Of a stretch of DNA of 64,000 nucleotides, positions 23,778 through 31,868 are shown piece by piece. Made by a program: the position numbers and the translations under genes. Below the pieces are notes generated by a model, which did no database searches, was not told where the DNA came from, and worked only from the letters and a program-made list of their open reading frames with translations. This DNA is from an uncultured Lachnospiraceae bacterium. GTDB lineage: Bacteria > Bacillota > Clostridia > Lachnospirales > Lachnospiraceae. Positions within the stretch are counted from its first letter, which is position 1; every line of letters starts with the position of its first letter. The stretch is from contig CABUPO010000001.1 of NCBI GenBank assembly GCA_902493385.1, positions 248,001 through 312,000 on the forward strand, given 5' to 3'.

Positions 23778-24356
23778 TTATATTATCACAGGCTGGAGCT
23801 GTTTTCCGCAAAGCGCCGCTTTCATTGTGTCTTCAATCTTTCCAACGTCGGCAATCATAGAATTTGGCTTTTTCTCATAATTATCCTGTCCAAACGGAAC
23901 AAAATATATATTTTTCATATTCATAGCCAGACCAATATTTTTAAAATTGGCGCCAAGCGCGTCATTTGTAGATATTGAGATAACTAAAGGCTTACCGTTC
24001 CTAAGGTGTGCTTTTGCCGCCATGAGCACCGGGCTGTCAGTTATACCATTGCAGAGCTTTGCAAGTGTATTTCCTGTACACGGAGCTATCACCATAATAT
24101 CAAACGGATCATTTGGCCCTATGACTTCCGCCTCTTCAATTGTTTTCATTCCTTTATTGTTTGTAATCTCCTCTACTGTCTGTATGAACTCCTTAGCATT
24201 TCCAAATCTGGAGTTGATTGTCTGCACATTATTTGAAAATACAGGAGTAATATCTGCAACTTCACCTGCAAGTATCTTTAGTTCTTTTGTTATTTTAGCA
24301 AATGTACAAAATGAACCGGTAATCCCGAATCCAACCTTGCAATCGGCTAATTCCAC
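23778..24356 (-). CDS. dpaB: Dipicolinate synthase subunit B
   Basis: A 192-residue flavoprotein-fold subunit (also called SpoVFB) that, with subunit A, oxidises dihydrodipicolinate to dipicolinic acid, the calcium chelator of the spore core. The start CKVGFGITGSFCTFAK is the nucleotide-loop wording typical of the DpaB/flavoprotein family, and APCTGNTLAKLCNGITDSPV follows in the middle. It begins with GTG directly after the TAA of dpaA, behind AGGGGG. It is the second gene of a two-gene operon made in the mother cell in other sporeformers, where sigma-K drives it. Confidence 0.92.
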   Translation of the reverse strand: MELADCKVGFGITGSFCTFAKITKELKILAGEVADITPVFSNNVQTINSRFGNAKEFIQTVEEITNNKGMKTIEEAEVIGPNDPFDIMVIAPCTGNTLAKLCNGITDSPVLMAAKAHLRNGKPLVISISTNDALGANFKNIGLAMNMKNIYFVPFGQDNYEKKPNSMIADVGKIEDTMKAALCGKQLQPVII

Positions 24357-25154
24357 TTATATTCCCCCTGCTAATTGTTCTATTATTACATTTCCAAGAA
24401 TCTCCCCTGAAGTTTTCGGCGAGTACTTCCCCGGCAGCGAAAGGCTGTGTATAGCCGTAATATTCTGCCGTGCACAGTATTCAAAATCAGTACCTCCGGG
24501 AATCGAAGCAATGTCTATAACGACTACCTGTCTGTTAAACTTGTCTATAACCTCCTTCGTTAGTATCCTTGCTGGCACTGTATTTATAATATAATCGTAT
24601 TCCAAATAATCCGGGCGTTCAAACATATTGCACACATCCATTCCGTTAAATGCCGCTTCTTCTCTCTGCTGTCTGCTTCTTGCCGCAACAGTCACATAAG
24701 CTCCCATAAGACGGAATCTTAATGCAATCTCTTTTGCACATCTTCCGTATCCGGTTATAAGACATTTAGAGCCGGATATGTTTCTGTTACTGTATTTTAT
24801 AGTCTCTGCCAGGGTTCCTTCTGCAGTAGCCACAGCATTTTTCTGTGCAACCTCATCCGCTTTTGAGAAATCAAACTGCTTAAAACACGAAAATCTCTCA
24901 GGTATATTCCAGCCAAATAATATGACGTTATCCTTAATCATTCCCGCGACTGAAAGCCATCTTTCGCTTACCGGCGTAGGCAGCACAACAGCGCCGCATC
25001 CCTTTACAGCTTCACTGAGTTTTTCCTTACGCACTGCCCTTACAGCTATATCATCGCATACGAGATCAAATGTTTTAACCGTATAGCCCGCATTAATAAG
25101 CGTATCGGCAAGATAACACTGTCTTAAATCTCCTCCGACTACTGCAATTTCCAT
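24357..25154 (-). CDS. dpaA: Dipicolinate synthase subunit A
   Basis: A 265-residue NAD(P)-binding subunit (SpoVFA). The N-terminal domain starts MEIAVVGGDLRQCYLADTLI; the second Rossmann domain has SKCLITGYGRCAKEIALRFR with the GxGxxG-type loop GYGRCAK. The C-terminal end has DIASIPGGTDFEYC and the SLPGKYSPKTSGEI motif typical of DpaA. ATG 25154 has GAGGGGG upstream; a TTG two codons earlier is less likely. A sigma-K-like promoter precedes it. Presence of dpaAB shows that this organism makes, or recently made, endospores. Confidence 0.93.
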   Translation of the reverse strand: MEIAVVGGDLRQCYLADTLINAGYTVKTFDLVCDDIAVRAVRKEKLSEAVKGCGAVVLPTPVSERWLSVAGMIKDNVILFGWNIPERFSCFKQFDFSKADEVAQKNAVATAEGTLAETIKYSNRNISGSKCLITGYGRCAKEIALRFRLMGAYVTVAARSRQQREEAAFNGMDVCNMFERPDYLEYDYIINTVPARILTKEVIDKFNRQVVVIDIASIPGGTDFEYCARQNITAIHSLSLPGKYSPKTSGEILGNVIIEQLAGGI

Positions 25155-25175
25155 AAACAACTACCCCCTCTACAT

Positions 25176-25204
25176 TAAGATATGCAGTGTTATATACGCT
25201 TGTG
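25176..25204 (-). promoter_or_regulatory. Sigma-K/E-like promoter of dpaAB
   Basis: On the minus strand CAC (25202-25204), 17 bases, CATATCTTA (25176-25184). This fits the mother-cell consensus AC-N16/17-CATANNNTA. A similar CATATGATA occurs before the Cys-rich gene at 56842. Confidence 0.6.
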
Positions 25205-25213
25205 ATAAAGAAA

Positions 25214-25248
25214 CTGCCGCCCGGCGATTAATAAGCGCCGGGCGGCAG
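25214..25248 (-). terminator. Terminator of the deacetylase-like gene
   Basis: A 13-bp perfect stem (CTGCCGCCCGGCG with its complement) and 9-base loop; on the minus strand it leads into TTTCTTT. Confidence 0.9.
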
Positions 25249-25302
25249 CCTGTCAAATAATAATATACCGCATTGCTATATGTAAATTAAATTAACAATA
25301 CA

Positions 25303-26472
25303 TCAGTATTTCGGATCCATATATTCAGCCTTGTTGTAGTAATTACCTCTGAAAAGAGGAATATCCTTTGCCGCAAACAGCTCTACAACCGACACTATCT
25401 GATATCCGTTTTCAACAAAATATGGCACAAGCTCTTCTACAGCCTCCGCAGTATTCTGCATTGTCTCATGGAACAGAACAATATCTCCGTCCTTAGCAGT
25501 CTTGCTTACTTCAATTATGTGTTCCTTTGTTACGGTACTCTCCCAGTCATTGCTGATAATATTGCAGCCTATCATAGGAACATTGACATTCTCAAGCACC
25601 AAAGCATTCTGTCCAAGATTCGGCGGACGAAGCGTGAAGTTGGTAATTCCGGTAAGCTCAGAAAGCGTTGCCCTTGCTTTTTCCACTTCTGCTGCAATTG
25701 ATTCTCCATCTGGAAACGCTGCAGAGTCTGATAAAGAACTCCACTGCGACGTGTGATTTGCAATCTCATTTCCGTTCTCCATTGCAGTAAGAATCTCTTT
25801 TTTCATAGAATCATTGGAAATTTTACTTGTAACATAATTAAATGTTGCATGCATTCCATACTCTTTAAGCACATTAAGTATTCTCATACTGTAATCGCTG
25901 TCTGATGAACCTACAGGACCATCGTCAAACGTAAACGCTATCATAGGTTTTTCAGTATCAATCCATGATATGTCAAGCTTATCATATACAAATGCGCCCT
26001 CCTGCATATATTTTGGCGTTGAGGTCGGTTCAGGTGACTTTGTAGGTTCGCCCGTAGGATTAACCGTTTTATCAGGAATCGGCGTATTCTGTACCGGCGT
26101 CTGTGGCGCAGGCGTTACCTGCGGTTCTGAAAATGTGCCTGGATTTTCCTGCTCTTTTTTACTTACAGTAACTTTACATGTCAATTTTTTTGCACCTGCC
26201 TTTGCAGTTATGACTGCCTTACCCTTTTTCTTAGCGTTTACAACACCTTTTTTTGAAACAGAAGCAACCTTCTTCTTAGACGACGACCATTTCACCTTTC
26301 CCTTATAATTCTTCACTTTAAGCTTAATACTGTCTCCAGCTTCAAGTGAAACTCTCGTCTTGCTAAGCTTAATCTTAGCTGCTTTACTTACGGCAGAATT
26401 ATTCCCAAAGACTCCAATGACAAGCGAAGACATAAGGACAAATGCCGCTGCTTTTGCCAGTTTTTTATTCAT
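25303..26472 (-). CDS. Secreted polysaccharide deacetylase-like protein with Ig-like domain
   Basis: A 389-residue exported protein: signal peptide (1-31), very basic BIG2-like domain (about 32-104), Pro/Thr-rich linker (about 105-155) and a NodB-type domain (about 165-389). Motif 1 TFDDGP is at 181-186 with both aspartates; motif 2 reads NHTSQW (239-244), where the second metal-binding His of the usual HTxxH is Trp244; motif 3 RPP is at 282-284 and the LFHE end motif at 333-336. It would remove N- or O-acetyl groups from cell-wall or other glycans, but the lost metal ligand makes activity uncertain. The promoter and a strong terminator show a single-gene unit. Confidence 0.87.
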   Translation of the reverse strand: MNKKLAKAAAFVLMSSLVIGVFGNNSAVSKAAKIKLSKTRVSLEAGDSIKLKVKNYKGKVKWSSSKKKVASVSKKGVVNAKKKGKAVITAKAGAKKLTCKVTVSKKEQENPGTFSEPQVTPAPQTPVQNTPIPDKTVNPTGEPTKSPEPTSTPKYMQEGAFVYDKLDISWIDTEKPMIAFTFDDGPVGSSDSDYSMRILNVLKEYGMHATFNYVTSKISNDSMKKEILTAMENGNEIANHTSQWSSLSDSAAFPDGESIAAEVEKARATLSELTGITNFTLRPPNLGQNALVLENVNVPMIGCNIISNDWESTVTKEHIIEVSKTAKDGDIVLFHETMQNTAEAVEELVPYFVENGYQIVSVVELFAAKDIPLFRGNYYNKAEYMDPKY

Positions 26473-26502
26473 AATCTTCCTCCATTCATTTGATATATGA
26501 AT

Positions 26503-26531
26503 ATTATAGCAAATGAAAATGCTTAATACAA
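26503..26531 (-). promoter_or_regulatory. Promoter of the deacetylase-like gene
   Basis: On the minus strand TTGTAT (26526-26531), 17 bases, TATAAT (26503-26508). Confidence 0.7.
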
Positions 26532-26552
26532 ATAATTAGTTGTATCTTTTTG

Positions 26553-26861
26553 TTATTTTTTAAAGCCTGAAGCGACAGCAATAAGTATATCAAGCTGTTC
26601 ATTACTAAGACCTTTTGCAAGATTACATAACTCATTCAATTTTTCCGGATTAGTAGATAATGTATCGAAAAATTCCGCAGGAGTAATTCCAAAATATTCA
26701 CATATATAAAAAAACAGAGACATTGAAGGATAATTTACACCGTTTTCTATGTTATTAATATAGCCGGCACTCTGACCAAGAGACAAACTCATATCACGCG
26801 CAGATACACCTTTATTCAGCCTAAGTTCTATAAGTCTTTCAACAAACTTTTCCTGATCCAT
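26553..26861 (-). CDS. Small Xre-type HTH protein
   Basis: A 102-residue protein with an N-terminal Cro/C1-type HTH (about 5-62): LIELRLNKGVSARDMSLSLG, then GYINNIENGVNYPSMSLFFYIC and EYFGITPAEFFD. The C-terminal 35 residues form one or two helices (NEQLDILIAVASGF) that may dimerise. AGGAGG precedes ATG. It has no partner gene in line; a house-keeping or stress regulator is possible. Targets unknown. Confidence 0.88.
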   Translation of the reverse strand: MDQEKFVERLIELRLNKGVSARDMSLSLGQSAGYINNIENGVNYPSMSLFFYICEYFGITPAEFFDTLSTNPEKLNELCNLAKGLSNEQLDILIAVASGFKK

Positions 26862-26997
26862 AAACCTCTCCTCCTGACACTATATCGGTGTATAGCAATT
26901 GTACTATATAGAATGCTCAGCAATATCCTGTTTATTCATTTAAAATCATATTAATATCTACTTTAATAAGTTATATTTTACATATTCTTAAATAACA

Positions 26998-27050
26998 AAA
27001 GATTCCCAGACATGCTTCTGCAAACGCAGAATACATCTGGGAATCTTTTT
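26998..27050 (-). terminator. Terminator of the butyrate operon
   Basis: AAAGATTCCCAGA pairs with TCTGGGAATCTTT; T-rich on both sides. It lies 46 bases after the etfA stop. Confidence 0.85.
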
Positions 27051-27095
27051 ATGAACAATTTTTATAGCACAAATTAAATTATTATATTATTACTC

Positions 27096-28133
27096 TTATG
27101 CAAGTTCAGCCTTAAGAGCCTGTGTCAGCGCAGGAACAATCTTATTAAGGTCTCCTACAATACCATAATCAGCTACATCAAAGATTGGTGCGTCCTCATC
27201 TTTATTGATAGCTATAACGATATCTGATTCTTCCATTCCGGCTACGTGCTGGATTGCACCTGAAATACCGATTGCAAAGTACAGATTAGGACGTACAGTC
27301 TTACCTGTCTGTCCAACCTGAAGGTCTACAGGAAGCCATCCATTCTCTACAACTGCACGTGAGCAGCTTACTGTACCGCCAAGAACTTCTGCAAGATCTT
27401 TAAGCATCTGGAAATTCTCTGCAGAACCAACTCCACGTCCTCCTGATACAAGAATTTTAGCATCCATAATATTCTCTGTAGTCTTAGCCTGCTTGATAAT
27501 GTTGATAATTTCAACATATTTATTATTTTTCTCAAAACCAGGATTATACTCGATAACCTCAGCTTTTGCTCCCTTTACAGGCTCAAGCTTCTGCATAACG
27601 CCAGGACGTACCGTAGCCATCTGAGGACGGTTATCAGGGCATGCAATAGTAGCGATTGTATTACCGCCAAATGCAGGACGCGTCATAAGAAGCTGATTGT
27701 GCTTCTGCTCCTGATTAGGCAGAGGATTAATTGGGAAATCACCTATCTCAAGTAATGTACAGTCAGCCGTCAGACCTGTCTTAACTCTTGCTGAAACTGT
27801 AGGACCAAGATCACGTCCGATTGCTGTTGCTCCTACTAACATGATGTCAGGCTTGTACTCGTTAATTACTGAAGCCAGCGCATGTGCATACGGCTCTGTT
27901 CTATATGTTTCAAGCTCAGGATCGTCTACTACGATTACCTTGTCTGCACCGTACTCTGCAAGGCTGTCTACAAGACCTCCTACATTATAACCAATAAGTA
28001 CGGCTGTTACATCTGTATCAAGGTCCTTTGCAAGCTCCTTAGCTTTTCCGATTAACTCAAAAGCAATGCTGCTTAACTCATTATCTACCTGCTGAGCGTA
28101 GATATATACGCCTTTATACTGTTCTAAACCCAT
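27096..28133 (-). CDS. etfA: Electron transfer flavoprotein alpha subunit
   Basis: A 345-residue subunit that carries FAD and passes electrons to or from butyryl-CoA dehydrogenase. The C-terminal FAD-binding half shows ILVSGGRGVGSAENF and VGQTGKTVRPNLYFAIGISG, then IVAINKDEDAPIFDVADYGI, the standard EtfA motifs. ATG 28133 was chosen over an upstream GTG that has no ribosome site. With EtfB and Bcd it forms the flavin-bifurcating complex known from clostridia, which couples crotonyl-CoA reduction to ferredoxin reduction. It is the last gene of the operon. Confidence 0.95.
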   Translation of the reverse strand: MGLEQYKGVYIYAQQVDNELSSIAFELIGKAKELAKDLDTDVTAVLIGYNVGGLVDSLAEYGADKVIVVDDPELETYRTEPYAHALASVINEYKPDIMLVGATAIGRDLGPTVSARVKTGLTADCTLLEIGDFPINPLPNQEQKHNQLLMTRPAFGGNTIATIACPDNRPQMATVRPGVMQKLEPVKGAKAEVIEYNPGFEKNNKYVEIINIIKQAKTTENIMDAKILVSGGRGVGSAENFQMLKDLAEVLGGTVSCSRAVVENGWLPVDLQVGQTGKTVRPNLYFAIGISGAIQHVAGMEESDIVIAINKDEDAPIFDVADYGIVGDLNKIVPALTQALKAELA

Positions 28134-28159
28134 TTTATTCACCACTTTCCTTCAAATGA

Positions 28160-28942
28160 TTATATGATATGTTTCTCTTTAAGTTTACCCATGATGTATT
28201 CAACTGACTCAGCTGCATCAAGATTAACTTTTTCACCTGCACCTTTACGTACCTTATCTGATGCCTTGGCAATCTTAGTAGGAGAACCCTTAAGTCCGAT
28301 ATCAGAATCGTCAACGTCTTTAAGGTCGTTTCTTCCCCATACTGTTACTTCTTTGTCATATGCGTCAAATATTCCGCCCGGTGTCATATAACGAGGAACA
28401 TTTAATTCTGAAAGTGCTGTTACAAGACAAGGCATCTTAGCCTTAATCTCATGATATCTGTCTTCATACTGTCTCTTAACGATAACATAATCGCCGTCAA
28501 TCTTAATATCCTCTGCATAAGATATAACCGGCACTCCAAGATGCTCTGCAATCTGAGGACCTACCTGAGCTGTATCTCCATCGATTGCCTGACGGCCTGT
28601 AATAATGAGGTCATAATCGATATTTCTTAAAGCTCCGGCAATTGTCGTAGATGTAGCCCATGTATCAGCTCCGCCCAATACTCTGTCTGTTACAAGGATT
28701 GCATTGTCAGCGCCCATAGCCATAGCCTCACGAAGAACATCATCAGCCTTTGGAAGTCCCATCGTAACAACAGTTACTTCTGCTCCGCATTCTTCCTTGA
28801 TTCTAAGCGCTGCCTCAAGTCCGGCTTTGTCGTCCGGATTCATTATAGCAAGCATTGCTGCCCTATCCAGCGTACCGTCAGGATTAAACTTAACGCCGCC
28901 TTTGGTATCTGGTACCTGTTTAATACATACAACGATTTTCAC
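28160..28942 (-). CDS. etfB: Electron transfer flavoprotein beta subunit
   Basis: A 260-residue subunit: KIVVCIKQVPDTKGGVKFNP start, then NPDDKAGLEAALRIKEECGA and TGRQAIDGDTAQVGPQIAEHLGVP, the usual EtfB signature. In bifurcating Etf it holds the FAD that takes electrons from NADH. It starts with GTG behind AAGGAG. It precedes etfA with 26 bases between and follows bcd, as in clostridial butyrate clusters. Confidence 0.95.
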   Translation of the reverse strand: MKIVVCIKQVPDTKGGVKFNPDGTLDRAAMLAIMNPDDKAGLEAALRIKEECGAEVTVVTMGLPKADDVLREAMAMGADNAILVTDRVLGGADTWATSTTIAGALRNIDYDLIITGRQAIDGDTAQVGPQIAEHLGVPVISYAEDIKIDGDYVIVKRQYEDRYHEIKAKMPCLVTALSELNVPRYMTPGGIFDAYDKEVTVWGRNDLKDVDDSDIGLKGSPTKIAKASDKVRKGAGEKVNLDAAESVEYIMGKLKEKHII

Positions 28943-28975
28943 GGTATTTTCACTCCTTATGATTATTTATATTAA

Positions 28976-30130
28976 CTACTTAAGCAACGCACCAGAAATT
29001 ACCATACGCTGAACCTCTGATGTTCCTTCATATATCTCAGTAATCTTAGCGTCACGCATCATACGCTCAACATCATACTCTCTGATGTATCCGTATCCAC
29101 CGAAAAGCTGTACAACCTCAGTTGTAACTGCCATTGCAGTCTCTGCTGCAAACAGCTTAGCTTTTGCAGCTTCTACTGAATACACTTTCTGAGAAGCCTT
29201 TGCCATTGCAGCCTTATATACAAGCATCTTTGCAGCTTCAATTCTTGTTGCCATATCAGCAAGCTTAAACTGGGTGTTCTGCTGCTGTGCGATAGAACGT
29301 CCGAACTGCTTTCTCTCTTTAGTATACTCAATAGCTCTGTCGAGAGCTCCTTCAGCAATACCAAGCGCCTGAGCAGCGATACCGATACGTCCGCCGTCAA
29401 GTGTATGCATTGCAATAGGGAATCCCTTGCCTTCAGGTCCTAACAGATTCTCCTTTGGAATTCTGCAGTCTTCAAATATAAGCTCATATGTTGAAGAACC
29501 GCGTATACCCATTTTCTTTTCCTTTGTTCCGAATGAGAAGCCCGGAGCGCCTTTATCAACGATAAACGCTGAGAAATTCTTCTTCTTTCTTCCGCGCTTA
29601 TCCTCTGTAATGCCTGTAATTGCAATAACAATATATACATCAGCCTCTTTACCATTGGTAATAAAGCATTTTGAACCATTAAGAACCCATTCGTCTCCGT
29701 CAAGTACAGCCTTTGTCTGCGCTCCCTGAGCGTCAGTTCCCGCTCCCGGCTCAGTAAGTGCAAACGCACCAAGCTTAGCTCCTGTAGCAAGATCTCTTAC
29801 ATACTTCTGCTTCTGCTCTTCAGTACCGTATGTCAGAATAGGGTCTACACATAACGATGTATGTGCAGATACGATAACACCGGTTGTTCCACATACCTTG
29901 GAAAGCTCTTCAACACACATAACATATGTTAACGGATCGCATTCCTGTCCGCCGTACTCCTTTGGTACAGGAATTCCAAGGAAACCTGCCTTTGCCATCT
30001 TCTCAACTGTTCCTCTAGGGAACACCTCTGTCTCGTCAACTTCCTGAGCAAGAGGCTTAACTTCTGTCTCAGCGAATTCCTTAAATAAGGTTCTCGCCAT
30101 TTCATGTTTTTTATCTAAAGAAAAATCCAT
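28976..30130 (-). CDS. bcd: Butyryl-CoA dehydrogenase
   Basis: A 384-residue short-chain acyl-CoA dehydrogenase that reduces crotonyl-CoA to butyryl-CoA with electrons from Etf. It shows FALTEPGAGTDAQ (FAD/substrate), CFITNGKEADVY, the ERKQFGRSI segment, QLFGGYGYIREYDVERMMRD and the C-terminal EIYEGTSEVQRMVI with the catalytic glutamate. Length and all family signatures are complete. It lies between hbd and etfB. In this context butyryl-CoA rather than a fatty-acid oxidation role is near certain. Confidence 0.95.
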   Translation of the reverse strand: MDFSLDKKHEMARTLFKEFAETEVKPLAQEVDETEVFPRGTVEKMAKAGFLGIPVPKEYGGQECDPLTYVMCVEELSKVCGTTGVIVSAHTSLCVDPILTYGTEEQKQKYVRDLATGAKLGAFALTEPGAGTDAQGAQTKAVLDGDEWVLNGSKCFITNGKEADVYIVIAITGITEDKRGRKKKNFSAFIVDKGAPGFSFGTKEKKMGIRGSSTYELIFEDCRIPKENLLGPEGKGFPIAMHTLDGGRIGIAAQALGIAEGALDRAIEYTKERKQFGRSIAQQQNTQFKLADMATRIEAAKMLVYKAAMAKASQKVYSVEAAKAKLFAAETAMAVTTEVVQLFGGYGYIREYDVERMMRDAKITEIYEGTSEVQRMVISGALLK

Positions 30131-30169
30131 GATCTATAATCCTCCATTTATTATTTAAACATCATAAGC

Positions 30170-31012
30170 TTATTTGCTGTAATCGTAAAATCCGATTCCT
30201 GTCTTACGTCCAAGCTTTCCAGCACGAACCATCTTACGAAGAAGTGGATGAGGACGATACTTAGGATCACCAGTCTCTGCCTGAAGAACTTCCATAATTG
30301 CAAGGCAGATATCAAGACCTACAAGGTCGCCGAGTGCAAGAGGTCCCATTGGGTGGTTAGCGCCAAGCTGCATAGCAGTATCAATTCCTTCTACAGAAGC
30401 AACGCCGTCTGCATAGATTCCTACAGCTTCGTTAATCATAGGGATAAGTATTCTGTTGACAACAAATCCTGCCGCTTCATTTACCTTAACAGGAGTTTTT
30501 CCAATCTCTTCAGCAATCTTAGTAACTTTCTCAACTGTCTCACAAGGAGTATTCTCACCTGCGATAACCTCGATAAGCTTCATTACAGGAGCCGGATTAA
30601 AGAAATGCATTCCGATAACAGGCTTTGATATTCCTGCTCCGATTTCTGTAATTGAAAGTGACGATGTATTGGTAGCAAATATAACATCAGGGTTAGTGCA
30701 TATAGCTTCAAGCTCCTTAAATGTCTGCTTCTTAACATCCATAACCTCAAGAGCTGCTTCTACGATAAGATCTGCGTCTGTGCAGATATCCTTTACGCCT
30801 GTTGTAATCTTTGCAAGAATAGCGTCTGCATCCTCCTGGCTCATCTTGCCCTTAGCAACACGCTTCTCAAATCCCTTTGCAATCTTATTCTTTCCGTTAG
30901 CTGCAAATTCCTCATTAATATCGCACAGATATACTTCATATCCTTCTGTCTGTGCAAATGCCTGTGCAATACCTGAACCCATTGTTCCCGCACCGATAAC
31001 TCCAACTTTCAT
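30170..31012 (-). CDS. hbd: 3-Hydroxybutyryl-CoA dehydrogenase
   Basis: A 280-residue NAD(P)H-dependent enzyme reducing acetoacetyl-CoA to 3-hydroxybutyryl-CoA. The Rossmann loop GAGTMGSGIAQ opens the protein. FATNTSSLSITEI and GMHFFNPAPVMKLIEVI carry the catalytic His, and GFVVNRILIPMINEA marks the C-terminal domain. Length is normal for the family. Third gene of the butyrate operon, 42 bases after crt. Confidence 0.95.
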   Translation of the reverse strand: MKVGVIGAGTMGSGIAQAFAQTEGYEVYLCDINEEFAANGKNKIAKGFEKRVAKGKMSQEDADAILAKITTGVKDICTDADLIVEAALEVMDVKKQTFKELEAICTNPDVIFATNTSSLSITEIGAGISKPVIGMHFFNPAPVMKLIEVIAGENTPCETVEKVTKIAEEIGKTPVKVNEAAGFVVNRILIPMINEAVGIYADGVASVEGIDTAMQLGANHPMGPLALGDLVGLDICLAIMEVLQAETGDPKYRPHPLLRKMVRAGKLGRKTGIGFYDYSK

Positions 31013-31054
31013 TTCATTGCCTCCTTAAATAATCTTTTATATGTTAATTTAAAT

Positions 31055-31849
31055 TTATCTGTTCTTGAACGGTACGACCTTAAGCTTCTTTTCCTTATCC
31101 TTCTCAAGGAAATTGCCCATTCCTGCTTTCTGGTCTTCCGTCTCGAAGCAGTCTCCGAAAAGCTTCTCTTCGATAACAATAGCTGCGTCCATATCTACCT
31201 GAAGCCCGTCGTTCATAGCCTTCTTGCAGTTACGCACTGCTATCGGAGCCTGATTAGCAATTCCTGCCGCCATCTTCTCTGCTGCAGCCATAAGCTCATC
31301 AATTGTCTCATATACAGCATTAACAAGTCCGATTCTGTATGCTTCGTCAGCCTTAATATTACGTCCGCCGTATACCATCTCTTTAGCCTTGCCTACACCG
31401 ATTATACGCGCAAGTCTCTGTGTTCCTCCGAAGCCCGGAGTAATTCCAAGACCTACCTCAGGCTGTCCGAACATTGCGTTTGCAGAACATAATCTGATGT
31501 CGCAGCTCATGGCAAGCTCGTTACCGCCGCCAAGTGCAAATCCGTTCACTGCGGCTATTACAGGAAGCGGGAATGTCTCAATCTTACGGAATATATCATT
31601 ACCGAATTTACCGAACTTTTCTCCTTCTTCCTTTGTCATGGTGCTCATTGCTCCTATATCAGCTCCTGCAACAAATGACTTATCTCCTGCGCCTGTTACT
31701 ATTACGCAGCGTACTGCGTCAGTATCTATAGCGTCAAAGGTATCGGAAAGATCCTTAAGAACCTCTTCGTTAAGCGCGTTAAGAGCCTTTGGACGGTTAA
31801 TAGTTACCTTGGCAACATATCCGTTTACTTCATAATCTACGTATCCCAT
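31055..31849 (-). CDS. crt: 3-Hydroxybutyryl-CoA dehydratase (crotonase)
   Basis: A 264-residue enoyl-CoA hydratase-fold enzyme that dehydrates 3-hydroxybutyryl-CoA to crotonyl-CoA. The oxyanion-hole segment is FVAGADIGAM and FALGGGNELAMSCD, and the catalytic glutamates lie in GNELA and PEVGLGITPGFGGTQRL. ATG 31849 has AAAGGAG upstream; the longer frame overlaps thl. It begins 19 bases after the thl stop. Confidence 0.95.
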   Translation of the reverse strand: MGYVDYEVNGYVAKVTINRPKALNALNEEVLKDLSDTFDAIDTDAVRCVIVTGAGDKSFVAGADIGAMSTMTKEEGEKFGKFGNDIFRKIETFPLPVIAAVNGFALGGGNELAMSCDIRLCSANAMFGQPEVGLGITPGFGGTQRLARIIGVGKAKEMVYGGRNIKADEAYRIGLVNAVYETIDELMAAAEKMAAGIANQAPIAVRNCKKAMNDGLQVDMDAAIVIEEKLFGDCFETEDQKAGMGNFLEKDKEKKLKVVPFKNR

Positions 31850-31868
31850 TAATCTGTTATCTCCTTTA

